Shown piece by piece: positions 1 to 8,060 of a stretch of 64,000 bases of DNA. Under the pieces are notes generated by a model that saw nothing but the letters and a program-made list of their open reading frames with translations, ran no database searches and was not told the DNA's origin. The stretch is taken from the NCBI GenBank assembly GCA_963798275.1, contig CAWCTB010000030.1, positions 1 through 64,000 on the forward strand. Direction: 5' to 3'. The DNA is from CAWCTB01 sp963798275 (GTDB lineage: Bacteria; Acidobacteriota; Terriglobia; Terriglobales; Acidobacteriaceae). The position numbers were made by a program, and so were the translations under genes. Each line of letters begins with the position of its first letter. Within the stretch, counting starts at the first letter, position 1.

Positions 1-78
1 CTGCGCGGTATTCGCGTGGCACCAGCATTTCAACGCAAAGAGCCCGCGCTGACGAATCCATTCCCCGCCTTTCTCTGA
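1..78 (+). other. possible 3' end of an unidentified gene
   Basis: Frame 1 is open from the window edge to a TGA at 76-78, encoding about 25 residues that end in NPFPAFL. It is too short to identify. It could equally be non-coding flank of the IS91-type element that starts just downstream. Confidence 0.15.
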
Positions 79-142
79 GAACTCCCGTGCGAAAGCATGG
101 AGTGGCTGCTTGCAGCACATCCCTTTCGCAAAGGAGCTTTCC

Positions 143-1024
143 ATGACATCCCTTCGGCAACGCATGACCGAAGACATGCAAGTGCGGAATCTCGCACTCA
201 ACACGCAAATGTCCTACGTGCAACAGGTGTCCCTGTTCGCGCGACACTTCGACAAATCACCGAGAACAACTGGGCCCGGAGGACATACGCGCCTACCAGG
301 TTTACCTGACCAACGAGAAGAAGTTGGCGCCAGGCTCCGTCCTCATCGCCGTCGCCGCCTTGCGGTTCCTCTACAAGGTCTCCCTCAAGAAGAAGTGGAA
401 CTTCGAGGACGTCATCCCGGCGCCGAAGAAGCCGCAGAAACTGCCGGTAGTCCTGAGCCCGGAGGAGGTGCTCCACTTTCTGAGCTGCGTGGGCAGCGCC
501 AAACATCGGTCGATTCTGACGACTTGCTACGCCGCGGGACTGCGCATCTCCGAGGTCATCTGCCTGAAGCCCACCGACATCGACAGTCAGCGCATGGTCA
601 TTCGCGTGGAGCAAGGCAAGGGACAGAAAGACCGGTACGTCATGCTCTCCCCCAAGCTGCTGGAAATCCTTCGCGACTGGTGGCGGATGGCGAAGCCCAA
701 GCCATGGCTCTTCCCGGGCGATATTCCTGGCGGCCACATCCAAAGGGAGGCGGTGGAATTGATGTGCCAGAAGGCGCAGCGACGTTGCGGCATTGCCAAA
801 CCCATCACGCCTCATTCTATGCGTCACGCCTTCGCGGTCCATCTGCTGGAATCCGGCACCGACGTGCGCACCATTCAACTGCTGCTCGGCCATCGCAGCC
901 TGGCCACCACTGCCCGCTATCTGCGTATCGCCACCACCAAGGTGTGCGCCGCCACCAGTCCTCTCGACCTGCTCCGCGGCCACTCGCCCCGGAGCCGAAG
1001 CCCGCCGCGCCTCAGCACTTCTGA
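143..1024 (+). CDS. site-specific tyrosine recombinase of an IS91-type element (frameshifted)
   Basis: The reading begins at ATG 143, which has AAGGAGC about 6 bp upstream. The N-terminal SAM-like core-binding domain runs to about residue 95. The catalytic part shows the first Arg in AAGLRISEV, then PHSMRHAFAVHLLESG (HxxR) and LLGHRSLATTARY (His and nucleophilic Tyr). Two compensating shifts are needed: one base too many near 270 (LGPEDIRAYQ resumes in another frame) and one too few near 975, after which the frame returns to end in PAAPQHF at 1024. The repaired length is 293 aa, normal for the family. The shifts may be sequence errors rather than decay. Confidence 0.75.
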   Translation: MTSLRQRMTEDMQVRNLALNTQMSYVQQVSLFARHFDKSPRTTGPGGHTRLPGLPDQREEVGARLRPHRRRRLAVPLQGLPQEEVELRGRHPGAEEAAETAGSPEPGGGAPLSELRGQRQTSVDSDDLLRRGTAHLRGHLPEAHRHRQSAHGHSRGARQGTERPVRHALPQAAGNPSRLVADGEAQAMALPGRYSWRPHPKGGGGIDVPEGAATLRHCQTHHASFYASRLRGPSAGIRHRRAHHSTAARPSQPGHHCPLSAYRHHQGVRRHQSSRPAPRPLAPEPKPAAPQHF

Positions 1025-1035
1025 GCGCCGGGCGC

Positions 1036-2237
1036 ATGGATCGTCCCAAGCTCGAAGTGGCGGATGTGTTCCGCCGCTACGGCAGCCGCCTATCGTCTGC
1101 AGCACGGCGCTTCGCTGTCGGTGGCGCAGCGCCGCGTGATGACGGCAATTGAATCCTGCCGCACTGCCGTTCTCGGCGGTCATCTCGAGCGCTGCGACCA
1201 GTGCGGCCATGAGCGCAACGCGTACAACTCGTGCTCCGATCGGCATTGTCCAAAATGCCAGTCGCTGGCCCGCGCCGAATGGCTGGAAAACCGCCAGCTC
1301 CGAACTTCTCGACACCCAGTATTTCCACGTGGTCTTTACGCTGCCGGAACAGATTGCCCCGATCGCCTATCAGAACAAGAAAGTGGTCTATGGCATTCTG
1401 TTCCGGGCCACCGCCGAAACCCTGCAACCATTGCCGCCGATCCCAAGCACCTCGGCGCCGAGATCGGCTTCTTCGCCGTGCTCCATAGTTGGGGTCAAAA
1501 CTTGCTTCACCATCCCCACCTGCATTGCGTCGTTCCCGGCGGCGGCCTCTCCGCCGACGGTACACAGTGGATTTCCTGCCGCCCCGGATTCTTTTTGCCC
1601 GTGCGGGTGCTCTCCCGTTTGTTCCGGCGGCTGTTTCTCGAATACCTACTCCAAGCCTTTGACGCCGGAAAGCTGCGTCTTTTCTTCCTTGGAGCCGCTG
1701 CGCGAGCGATGTGCCTTCTTACGCCATTTGGCTCCCACCCGCCAGACCGAGTGGGTAGTCTACGCCAAGCGTCCCTTCGCCGGGCCCGAGCAAGTGTTGG
1801 ACTACGTCGGCCGCTACACGCACCGCGTGGCCATCTCCAACAATCGCCTGCTGGACATCGACCACGGCAAGGTTACCTTCCGCTACAAGGACTATCGCCA
1901 CGACAGCCAGCAGAAGACCATGACGCTGGACGCGGACGAGTTCATCCGCCGCTTTCTGCTGCACGTATTGCCCGACGGCTTCCAGCGCATCCGCTACTAC
2001 GGCTTTCTCGGCAACCGCTACCGCAAAGAGAAGCTGGCGCGCTGCCGGGAACTGCTGGACATGCCAGCCTGTGAAGTACCAGGTCCAGAGGGCAGCCAGG
2101 ATCTACGGGACCGCTGTGAAGAACTCACCGGCTCTTCCCTGCGGGAGTGTCCGGTCTGTCGCCAGGGTCGAATGGCAGTAGTGGCGATTCTGCCGCCCAG
2201 TCCCACCCCGCAGACGGCGATCACGGACAGCTCATGA
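1036..2237 (+). CDS. IS91-family transposase (frameshifted)
   Basis: It starts at ATG 1036 with MDRPKLEVADVFRRYG. A zinc-binding segment follows (CDQCGHERNAYNSC and RHCPKCQ), then the HUH region (LLHHPHLHCVVPGGG) and the C-terminal YVGRYTHRVAISNNRL block with its Tyr. Four shifts interrupt it, at about 1084, 1297, 1427 and 1695. Three need one base removed and one needs one base added. The net repaired length is 399 aa, full size for the family. It would catalyse rolling-circle-like transposition. Because housekeeping genes in the same window show the same kind of shift, the true copy may be intact. Confidence 0.8.
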
Positions 2238-2597
2238 AGACCCATCTCGAATCTCGGAATCTATCGCCGACGAGCTTGTTCCGGCCAAGCCAAAGGGGGA
2301 GTGTTGCCGCTCAGGTCAAACTGATGTTCCAGCAGCATACCGATACCGTCCGTCGAAACCCTCACACCCAACCGGCGGCGCCATCCCGACGGCCGGCACC
2401 CCGCATCTCGTCGCCTCAGCGCGCCCCATCTTCCCCTGCAATCCCCGCGAGCATCGAGATCACAATCAAAACACATAGGGCGGGCGTCGTGGAGCGGTTT
2501 AGTCCAATCCATTTTTCACCCACCCCGTCGCGGCCATCAATATTTCTCTTCGTTCTCCAGCTTTCCGCGGCCGCGCCGCCGGGCTAAAAATGCTCTG
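2238..2597. other. intergenic spacer between the IS91-type element and the RIT element
   Basis: About 360 bp with no convincing coding potential. It probably contains the downstream end of the IS91-type element, but the end cannot be recognised without a second copy. Confidence 0.4.
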
Positions 2598-2630
2598 CAT
2601 AATGTGGCTCGCCGGCGGCCATCGGCCGCC
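2598..2630 (+). repeat. candidate left end of the RIT element
   Basis: CATAAT at 2598-2603 is followed by a perfect hairpin, GGCGGCC (2614-2620), ATC, GGCCGCC (2624-2630). A similar box plus hairpin faces the other way at 5969-5995. It lies 22 bp upstream of the ritA start codon. Confidence 0.4.
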
Positions 2631-2651
2631 GATTTCAAAAGGAGCTTAATC

Positions 2652-3947
2652 ATGGAACGACCCAATTTGGAAAGCTTGCGAAGCATGCCGTTGGAGCGCC
2701 TGGTTTCTGACGCACTCGGCGAACTTGAGCGCTTGGGCTACAGCAGAAGATCACGTAATCGATATCGAGCAGTTTGGCAACACCTCATCGAGTACTCCGA
2801 CCAGAACAAACTGGGAGATGAGTTTTCCGGGGATCTGGCGGTGCGCTTTTTGGATGGGCATCGCGTCGGTGAGGATATGGAAACGCCGGGTCGAGGGTGG
2901 CGCAAGCATATCGTGTGGGGCGTAGCACTGCTTGCAGATCTTGCTGAAAAGGGGCGCATCGAACGAGCATTCACAGACGTCGGGACCATTCACCTTGATC
3001 CCGCCATGGAGAAAACACTTGGTGACTACGTGCATTACTGCAGAGATCGCCTTCAGCTTCGACCGGGGACTCTTCACGAACGCAAGACGGAGCTCACGAT
3101 CTTCTTGGACTTTCTTCACTCAAGAAAGGCGCGTTCACTGGATCAGATTCAGCCGTTGGATCTTTCCGACTTCATCACTACCCGGGCCGATCTTCCTGTA
3201 ATAGGAAAGATCCGCCGGGACCGCTGGTTGCAGCCGAAGACAGTGGCACGAATCGTGTCGGATATGCGTTCATTTCTTCGGTTTCTGACGATGCGTGGGA
3301 TTCTGCAGAAGGATCTCAGTGCGGCGTTGCCCAAGATCCGCGTGCCGCGGGATGCCAAGATCCCGTCGGTCTGGGAGCAGGAACTCGTCGTCAGGCTTTT
3401 GGCGGCAGTCGATCGCAGTTCGACGAAAGGCAAGCGCGACTATGTCATTCTCCTACTGGCCTGCCGATTGGGATTGCGCGCTGGCGACATTCGCACGCTA
3501 AAACTCGATCAGCTTCACTGGGAGGATTCAACGATAGAAATCACGCAATCAAAAACGGGCACGCCGTTGAGGCTACCGCTGACTGGCGAAGTAGGCGACG
3601 CTTTGATTGATTACCTGAAGTCAGGTCGGCCCCAAACAGCGCATCGAGAGATCTTCCTCAAAGTGAATCCCCCGTTTGACCCTTTTACGGGAAACAACCT
3701 GCACCACATCGTCACGTATTGGCGCCTGCTGGCAGGGATCCAATTTCGGACGCCGCAAAAGCGTGGTGCGCATTCCCTACGCCACACTGTGGCGACTCGG
3801 CTTCTGGAAAAGGGAACGCCCTTTGCAACAATCGCCGAGATTTTAGGGCACAGCAGTTTGGAATCAACGCGGATCTACGCGAAGGCGGACGTGGAAGCTC
3901 TACGGAGTGTGGCGTTGGATCCGGAGGAGGTGACTCATGCCAAGTGA
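2652..3947 (+). CDS. ritA: RIT element tyrosine recombinase A
   Basis: The start is set at ATG 2652 because AAGGAG lies 8 bp upstream; this gives 431 aa. Residues 20-110 and 120-230 look like two core-binding segments, and the catalytic domain follows. Visible catalytic positions are the Arg in GLRAGDIRTL (about 276), HSLRH (about 374-378), the His in LGHSSL (about 400) and the Tyr in TRIYAKAD (about 409). The 3' end overlaps ritB by 11 bp, which suggests translational coupling. In RIT elements all three recombinases are thought to be needed for movement. The gene is intact. Confidence 0.85.
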   Translation: MERPNLESLRSMPLERLVSDALGELERLGYSRRSRNRYRAVWQHLIEYSDQNKLGDEFSGDLAVRFLDGHRVGEDMETPGRGWRKHIVWGVALLADLAEKGRIERAFTDVGTIHLDPAMEKTLGDYVHYCRDRLQLRPGTLHERKTELTIFLDFLHSRKARSLDQIQPLDLSDFITTRADLPVIGKIRRDRWLQPKTVARIVSDMRSFLRFLTMRGILQKDLSAALPKIRVPRDAKIPSVWEQELVVRLLAAVDRSSTKGKRDYVILLLACRLGLRAGDIRTLKLDQLHWEDSTIEITQSKTGTPLRLPLTGEVGDALIDYLKSGRPQTAHREIFLKVNPPFDPFTGNNLHHIVTYWRLLAGIQFRTPQKRGAHSLRHTVATRLLEKGTPFATIAEILGHSSLESTRIYAKADVEALRSVALDPEEVTHAK

Positions 3948-4917
3948 TGCATCCAACGCTGAATTCCAAAGCGTTCTGGCTCCTCTCATGGATCGCTTTC
4001 TTCAGGAAAAGCGGGCTTGTGGTTACGCCTATCATGAGCCGTTTCGAATCCTGCACCGTCTCGATGATTTCTTGGTGCAGGAAGGATTGGAAACGCTGGA
4101 ATTACCTCGCGGCCTGGCCCGGAACTGGTTGGCAAAGAAACCGCACGAAAGTGCGAGCACCCAGCAGCAACGCATCACTGTCTTTCGTCAGTTCTCGAAG
4201 TTCTTGCTAACCGCGGGCTGTCCCGCTTACGTGCCCGACGCCACGGTCGCCGCTCGAAAATCGATTTTTGTGCCGAGAATGCTGACCGAAGAAGAGCTAC
4301 GAAAGTTCTTCCGCGCCGTCGATACACTTGAGCCTACAGCGCGGTCGCCGTTACGGCACCTCATTATGCCAGAGGTTTTCCGGCTCCTGTACGGCTGCGG
4401 GTTTCGTGTGAGAGAAGTGCTGAACCTGCGTATTCGAGACGTTGATCTCAATCAAGGCATCATCACAGTTCGACAGGGAAAGTTTCGTAAGGATCGGTTA
4501 GTGCCTCCCGCCTTATCCTTGGTGAACCGACTGCGCAAGTATGCCGGCTATTTCGATAGCCGGCCGCCGGATGCTGTTTTCTTCCCCGGCCCCAACGGAC
4601 GTCCTTTTGCCTTGCGCACCGTTTACACACTCTTTCGTGAAATGCTGCTGCAATGCGGAATTCCCCACGCTGGGCGGGGCAAGGGCCCCAGGATTCACGA
4701 TTATCGTCACCTATTCGCCGTCCATACCTTACGCCGTTGGTACCGAGACGGTGAGAATCTCGACGCCAAACTTCCTCTTCTGGCAACCTATCTGGGGCAT
4801 CAACACCTTTCTGGAACTCAGCACTACCTTCATCTCACCGCCGAGATCTTTCCCGAAATCACAGCACGAGTTGAGGCGGCTTTTGGTGAGGTCATTCCCC
4901 GGAGAACTCATCGATGA
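3937..4917 (+). CDS. ritB: RIT element tyrosine recombinase B
   Basis: 326 aa. GGAGGTG lies a few bases before ATG 3937, inside the end of ritA. After an N-terminal core-binding domain the catalytic domain shows GCGFRVREVL (Arg near 157), HDYRHLFAVHTL (HxxR near 254), GHQHLSGTQHY (His and Tyr near 287-296). The spacing between HxxR and the final Tyr is longer than in ritA because of the insert RRWYRDGENLDAKL, which fits the middle member of the trio. It ends with a 4-bp ATGA overlap with ritC. Confidence 0.85.
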   Translation: MPSDASNAEFQSVLAPLMDRFLQEKRACGYAYHEPFRILHRLDDFLVQEGLETLELPRGLARNWLAKKPHESASTQQQRITVFRQFSKFLLTAGCPAYVPDATVAARKSIFVPRMLTEEELRKFFRAVDTLEPTARSPLRHLIMPEVFRLLYGCGFRVREVLNLRIRDVDLNQGIITVRQGKFRKDRLVPPALSLVNRLRKYAGYFDSRPPDAVFFPGPNGRPFALRTVYTLFREMLLQCGIPHAGRGKGPRIHDYRHLFAVHTLRRWYRDGENLDAKLPLLATYLGHQHLSGTQHYLHLTAEIFPEITARVEAAFGEVIPRRTHR

Positions 4918-5894
4918 AGCCGACCGATCTTTCCATTCATGTGACCAGTTTCTTAACGCACCACTTGGCCGCACAGCGGAATCTCAGTCCAAATACGATT
5001 AGGTCATACCGCGACGTGTTTACGCTGTTTCTGCGATTCTGTCGTGATGTGCGGGGAATCGCACCGGAGAAACTGCGGCTCGAACAAATCGATGTTTCCT
5101 TGGTGGAAGCGTTTCTGGATCACCTGGAGACAGAAAGAAAATCTTCGCCGCGCACACGAAATCATCGGCTTGCTACTCTGCACGCGTTTTTCAGATATGT
5201 TCAAGCCGAGGAACCGGCCTACATACTTCAGTGCCAAAAAATCCTCGCGATTCCTCTACGGCGGCACGTGCGTCCCGTGGTCGGCTATCTATCCAAGGAA
5301 GAACTGGCGGAGCTTCTTGCGCAACCGGACGTGCAAACCTTAGACGGTCGACGGGATGCCGTTTTGCTGAGCGTCCTCTATGACACCGGAGCGCGTGTTC
5401 AGGAGCTGATTGATCTTTCGGTTGGAGATGTTCGACTGGATTCACCCGCACAACTACGTCTTTTGGGGAAGGGTCGGAAGATGCGCGCCGTACCTTTGAT
5501 GAATAATACGGTCCAGCTTCTCCGCGACCACATACAGGAAAACCACCTCGATCGCCCCGAACAATTTGACAAGCCTCTCTTCCCGAATGCACGCAACCAG
5601 CGCCTGTCCCGGTCGGGAATTCGTTATATTCTTCAAAAGTATCTCGCCAAAGCGCAACACAAACTTTCAAGCCTGAATAGGACGGTGAGTCCACATACCC
5701 TTCGACATGCGAAAGGGATGCACATGCTGCAAAGCGGAATCTCGCTCGACATGATTCGGGATTTCCTCGGTCACGTTGATGTCAAGACAACGCAAATCTA
5801 TGCCAGGGCAAATCTTGAAATGAAACGACAGGCACTTGAAAAGATCAGCGATCCTTCGCCAGTTCGACCCGATTCCATCCTGGCAGCAGAATAA
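4914..5894 (+). CDS. ritC: RIT element tyrosine recombinase C
   Basis: 326 aa, starting at the ATG of an ATGA overlap with ritB. It has a XerC/D-like layout: SAM-like N-terminal domain (residues 5-100), then TGARVQELIDL (Arg near 160), HTLRHAKGMHML (HxxR near 261) and FLGHVDVKTTQIYARA (His and nucleophilic Tyr near 292). It is the most XerD-like of the three. No frameshift or missing catalytic residue is seen. Confidence 0.85.
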   Translation: MKPTDLSIHVTSFLTHHLAAQRNLSPNTIRSYRDVFTLFLRFCRDVRGIAPEKLRLEQIDVSLVEAFLDHLETERKSSPRTRNHRLATLHAFFRYVQAEEPAYILQCQKILAIPLRRHVRPVVGYLSKEELAELLAQPDVQTLDGRRDAVLLSVLYDTGARVQELIDLSVGDVRLDSPAQLRLLGKGRKMRAVPLMNNTVQLLRDHIQENHLDRPEQFDKPLFPNARNQRLSRSGIRYILQKYLAKAQHKLSSLNRTVSPHTLRHAKGMHMLQSGISLDMIRDFLGHVDVKTTQIYARANLEMKRQALEKISDPSPVRPDSILAAE

Positions 5895-5968
5895 GGATCT
5901 CCTTGACTGGCTCCGTTCCCTGTAACTCTTCCGAAGGACATCGCTCGATGACTTGTCTGAACCGGGCT

Positions 5969-5995
5969 CCGCCAAACTCAGGCGGGATATTATGT
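5969..5995 (-). repeat. candidate right end of the RIT element
   Basis: Read on the minus strand this is CATAAT, then CCGCC, a 7-base loop and GGCGG (5969-5985 on the plus strand). It mirrors the layout at 2598-2630, though the two ends match only in the CATAAT box and in general design. It lies 75 bp after the ritC stop. Confidence 0.35.
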
Positions 5996-6034
5996 TGAGT
6001 CGTCCTCGTCAGGCGTCGCTTTGCGATGAGGATG

Positions 6035-7076
6035 TTAGATCTCCCTACTGCACATATCTACTGTCTGCGCATAATATCGCTCCGTGGTTGCTATGGAGGC
6101 GTGTCCCAGTTCCATCTGGACGATCTTGAGCGGATTAGGGGCACCTATCTCCTGTAGATAGGCCAGCCGTTCGACAGCGTGCGCGTGTCGAAAGCAAATG
6201 AGGCCAGATATCCAACCCGGTCCGCCGGCAGTTGCTGGTGAAGACACGATTCACCGCTGAGGTCTTCAGCGGCTTTCCAGTACGGCCGACGAACACACTC
6301 GACGGCGCGGTGCCCCGGCCTCGAATGTGCCACTCACGCTCCGTATGGACGTAGCGGTCAACCGAGCAAAGCAAACGAACCGGAAACAACACTGTCCTCC
6401 ACTTCTGTCCCTTGCCGGTGATTTTCACAGCAACGGTTTCCTTTGCGATCGTGCCTGGGTGGTCTGGCAAGGCATGCACTGGAAGCCAGCACACCTCTGC
6501 ATTCCTCATGCCGGTGAGCCACATGACTTCTGCCATCAACCGGTCGCGCCAGGTGCGGAAGCTCCTGATAAAACGCCGAATGTCTTGGCGCGGCGGAATA
6601 TCTAACTCCTCCTTCGCCTCTCGAAGCCGCAGGCTGGTTGCCACACAGGCCGTGCGTTGTGGCGTGAACGCGGCTCCGGCGCCGCCTGGAATTCGTATTA
6701 GTTCGAGATCAAAAGGCAGTGTCGCGATCCAACCCTTCTTGAGGGCGAATCGGTAGAACTGAGTGATGACGCCCAGCTTGTGATTGATCGTGCTCCGCTT
6801 GAGGGTCCGTCCCGTCTGGATACTCGGCTCGGATGCGAGGATGTTCCGATACGTGGCAAGGTCGAGTTCTGTAACGCGCCGCCAATCCATCCCGATCCGC
6901 TCACAGAAGCCCAACCAGTCCGCAAACTCGTACGCGTAGCTCCGCCAGGTTTTTGGGGAAGTCGTGCTCCCGCTAATCACGCTCAGCCGCGCGAGAAAGC
7001 TGTTGACCTCGGCGTTCCATCGCATCTGAGAATCCAGAACAAACGGTCGCTCGTCCGAAGCGAAGAACACATGCAT
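6035..7076 (-). CDS. tyrosine recombinase / phage-type integrase (one frameshift)
   Basis: From ATG 7076 the protein has a core-binding domain (VNSFLARLSV to KKGWIATLP, residues 12-125) and a catalytic domain with TGMRNAEV (Arg) and GKGQKWRTVLFP. The frame breaks at the A run at 6191-6193: removing one base restores PHLLRHAHAVERL (HxxR) and MELGHASIATTERYYAQT (His and Tyr). The repaired length is 346 aa. It faces away from the RIT element and is the fifth tyrosine recombinase in 7 kb. It may be the integrase of the island that continues to about 9.8 kb, but no att site was found. Confidence 0.75.
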
Positions 7077-7230
7077 ACGGACATGAGACGCCGCCCAGTC
7101 GATTTGGTTGGCAGGTGCGCGCCGCGACCCCTTCGCGCATAGATCCTGTAATCGATCATAAGTCTCAGCTCAAAGACACGCCTCTGCCGGAATGCGAGAT
7201 TCGTTCAAATCAAACATACGGAAAACATCG

Positions 7231-7545
7231 CTAAGATAACGGTGGGTTTTCGAAGAGCAGTGAAAACGCCTCGACGGCGGACTGGACATCAAAGCAGTTT
7301 CCCTGGAGGACATGGCCGAGGAGCAAACGTGCCTCTTCCGCGCGAAAGGAATCGAGTTCGATTCCGTAGGTTAACGTCTTGGCGCCGGAGGTAAGCGTTG
7401 CCATCGCCGCCCCTCCGCCGGCGCAGGGATCGAGCACGCTAGTGGCGTCACAGTCTTCACGGAACGACAGGAATCGCCGAATCCGCTTTGCTTCTTTCTG
7501 TGACAGGGGGAAGTAACCGAGTTTCTGCCTCGCAATTCCGCGCAT
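7231..7545 (-). pseudogene. truncated DNA-methyltransferase-like gene
   Basis: 104 residues start at ATG 7545 (AGAAAGCTCC is antisense to a GGAGC ribosome site just upstream). The protein shows ARQKLGYFPLSQ, SVLDPCAGGGAAM (SAM-binding motif I) and YGIELDSFRAEEA, then stops just after NPPL, the start of the NPPY catalytic motif of N6-adenine-type methylases. It resembles DUF6094-type proteins, but the rest of the catalytic domain and target recognition part are missing. The cut lies about 155 bp from the integrase start, so truncation by insertion of the integrase side is plausible. Confidence 0.55.
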
Positions 7546-7585
7546 CGAGAAAGCTCCTTCATTGTTTGGGCTAGTTGGTGATAAG

Positions 7586-7921
7586 GCATAACTTTGCCGT
7601 TTGGCAAGGTTGTGGTTTGTTTGGGCTGAACGGCCCTCACGTGTGTGTTTTTGGTTTCCTACTGCGAGATGCCGAGAGCCCCGTGCCACCTCGCGGAAGC
7701 CGCCATCATGGTCGAGGGCTCGCTTCTGGGCCCGACCGCAATCCGGCAAAGTTATGCTTTAGGCGCCAAACGCTGGCGGATATGGCCGCGCACGACAAAT
7801 CAACGATTTGAAGGGGATTGGGCGGCAAGGTTATGGTTTTCGGAGCGGCAAGGTCGTGCAAACGCAGTTGTGGCTTAAAACCATAATTTCGCTGTATGGC
7901 AAGGGTTTGGTTTATTTGATC
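7586..7921. repeat. array of a 13-bp motif, consensus GGCAAGGTTATGG
   Basis: Copies are seen at 7603-7615, 7745-7757, 7825-7837, 7848-7860 and 7898-7910 on the plus strand and at 7586-7598 and 7881-7893 on the minus strand. The copy at 7586-7598 is an exact inverted match to 7745-7757. At both ends an inverted pair has the same 4-bp spacer, and the surrounding 41 bp (7586-7626 and 7881-7921) match at 31 of 41 positions. The array lies between the divergent methylase remnant and the DUF429-like gene. It may be a set of regulator-binding sites or iteron-like sites. Confidence 0.7.
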
Positions 7922-8060
7922 GCATTCGAGCCTCGCGCCAATGAGGTCAAAAAGGGCTCAAAGCGCGAACACCGGTTGGGGAGCGGCGCGCATCACGGTC
8001 CGACGTCGCGGCTATACAGCCAAATTGTCGGTGCCGAACACTGTTGCGAAGTGAGAGAAT

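Larger units (their letters stand above)
125..2237 (+). mobile_element. IS91-type element: tyrosine recombinase plus IS91 transposase
   Basis: A tyrosine recombinase gene is followed, 11 bp after its stop, by an IS91 (Y2, HUH-type) transposase gene in the same direction. This pairing is common in IS91-family elements of soil bacteria. The element limits cannot be fixed from one copy; the coordinates cover the ribosome-binding region to the transposase stop. Both genes carry frameshifts, discussed in their entries. Confidence 0.7.
2598..5995 (+). mobile_element. RIT (recombinase-in-trio) element
   Basis: Three tyrosine recombinase genes of 431, 326 and 326 aa lie head to tail with 11-bp and 4-bp overlaps, which is the defining layout of RIT elements. 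Each protein keeps its own catalytic residues. Both sides carry a CATAAT box followed inward by a GC-rich hairpin (2598-2630 and, on the other strand, 5969-5995), which I take as candidate terminal repeats. Unlike its neighbours, the element shows no frameshift. The ends are inference; the gene trio is directly visible. Confidence 0.8.

Noticed and set aside
6066..6085. GCATAATATCGCTCCG as a direct repeat of the RIT left end
   Set aside because: It encodes the conserved YYAQT end of the minus-strand integrase, so the likeness is explained by coding sequence.
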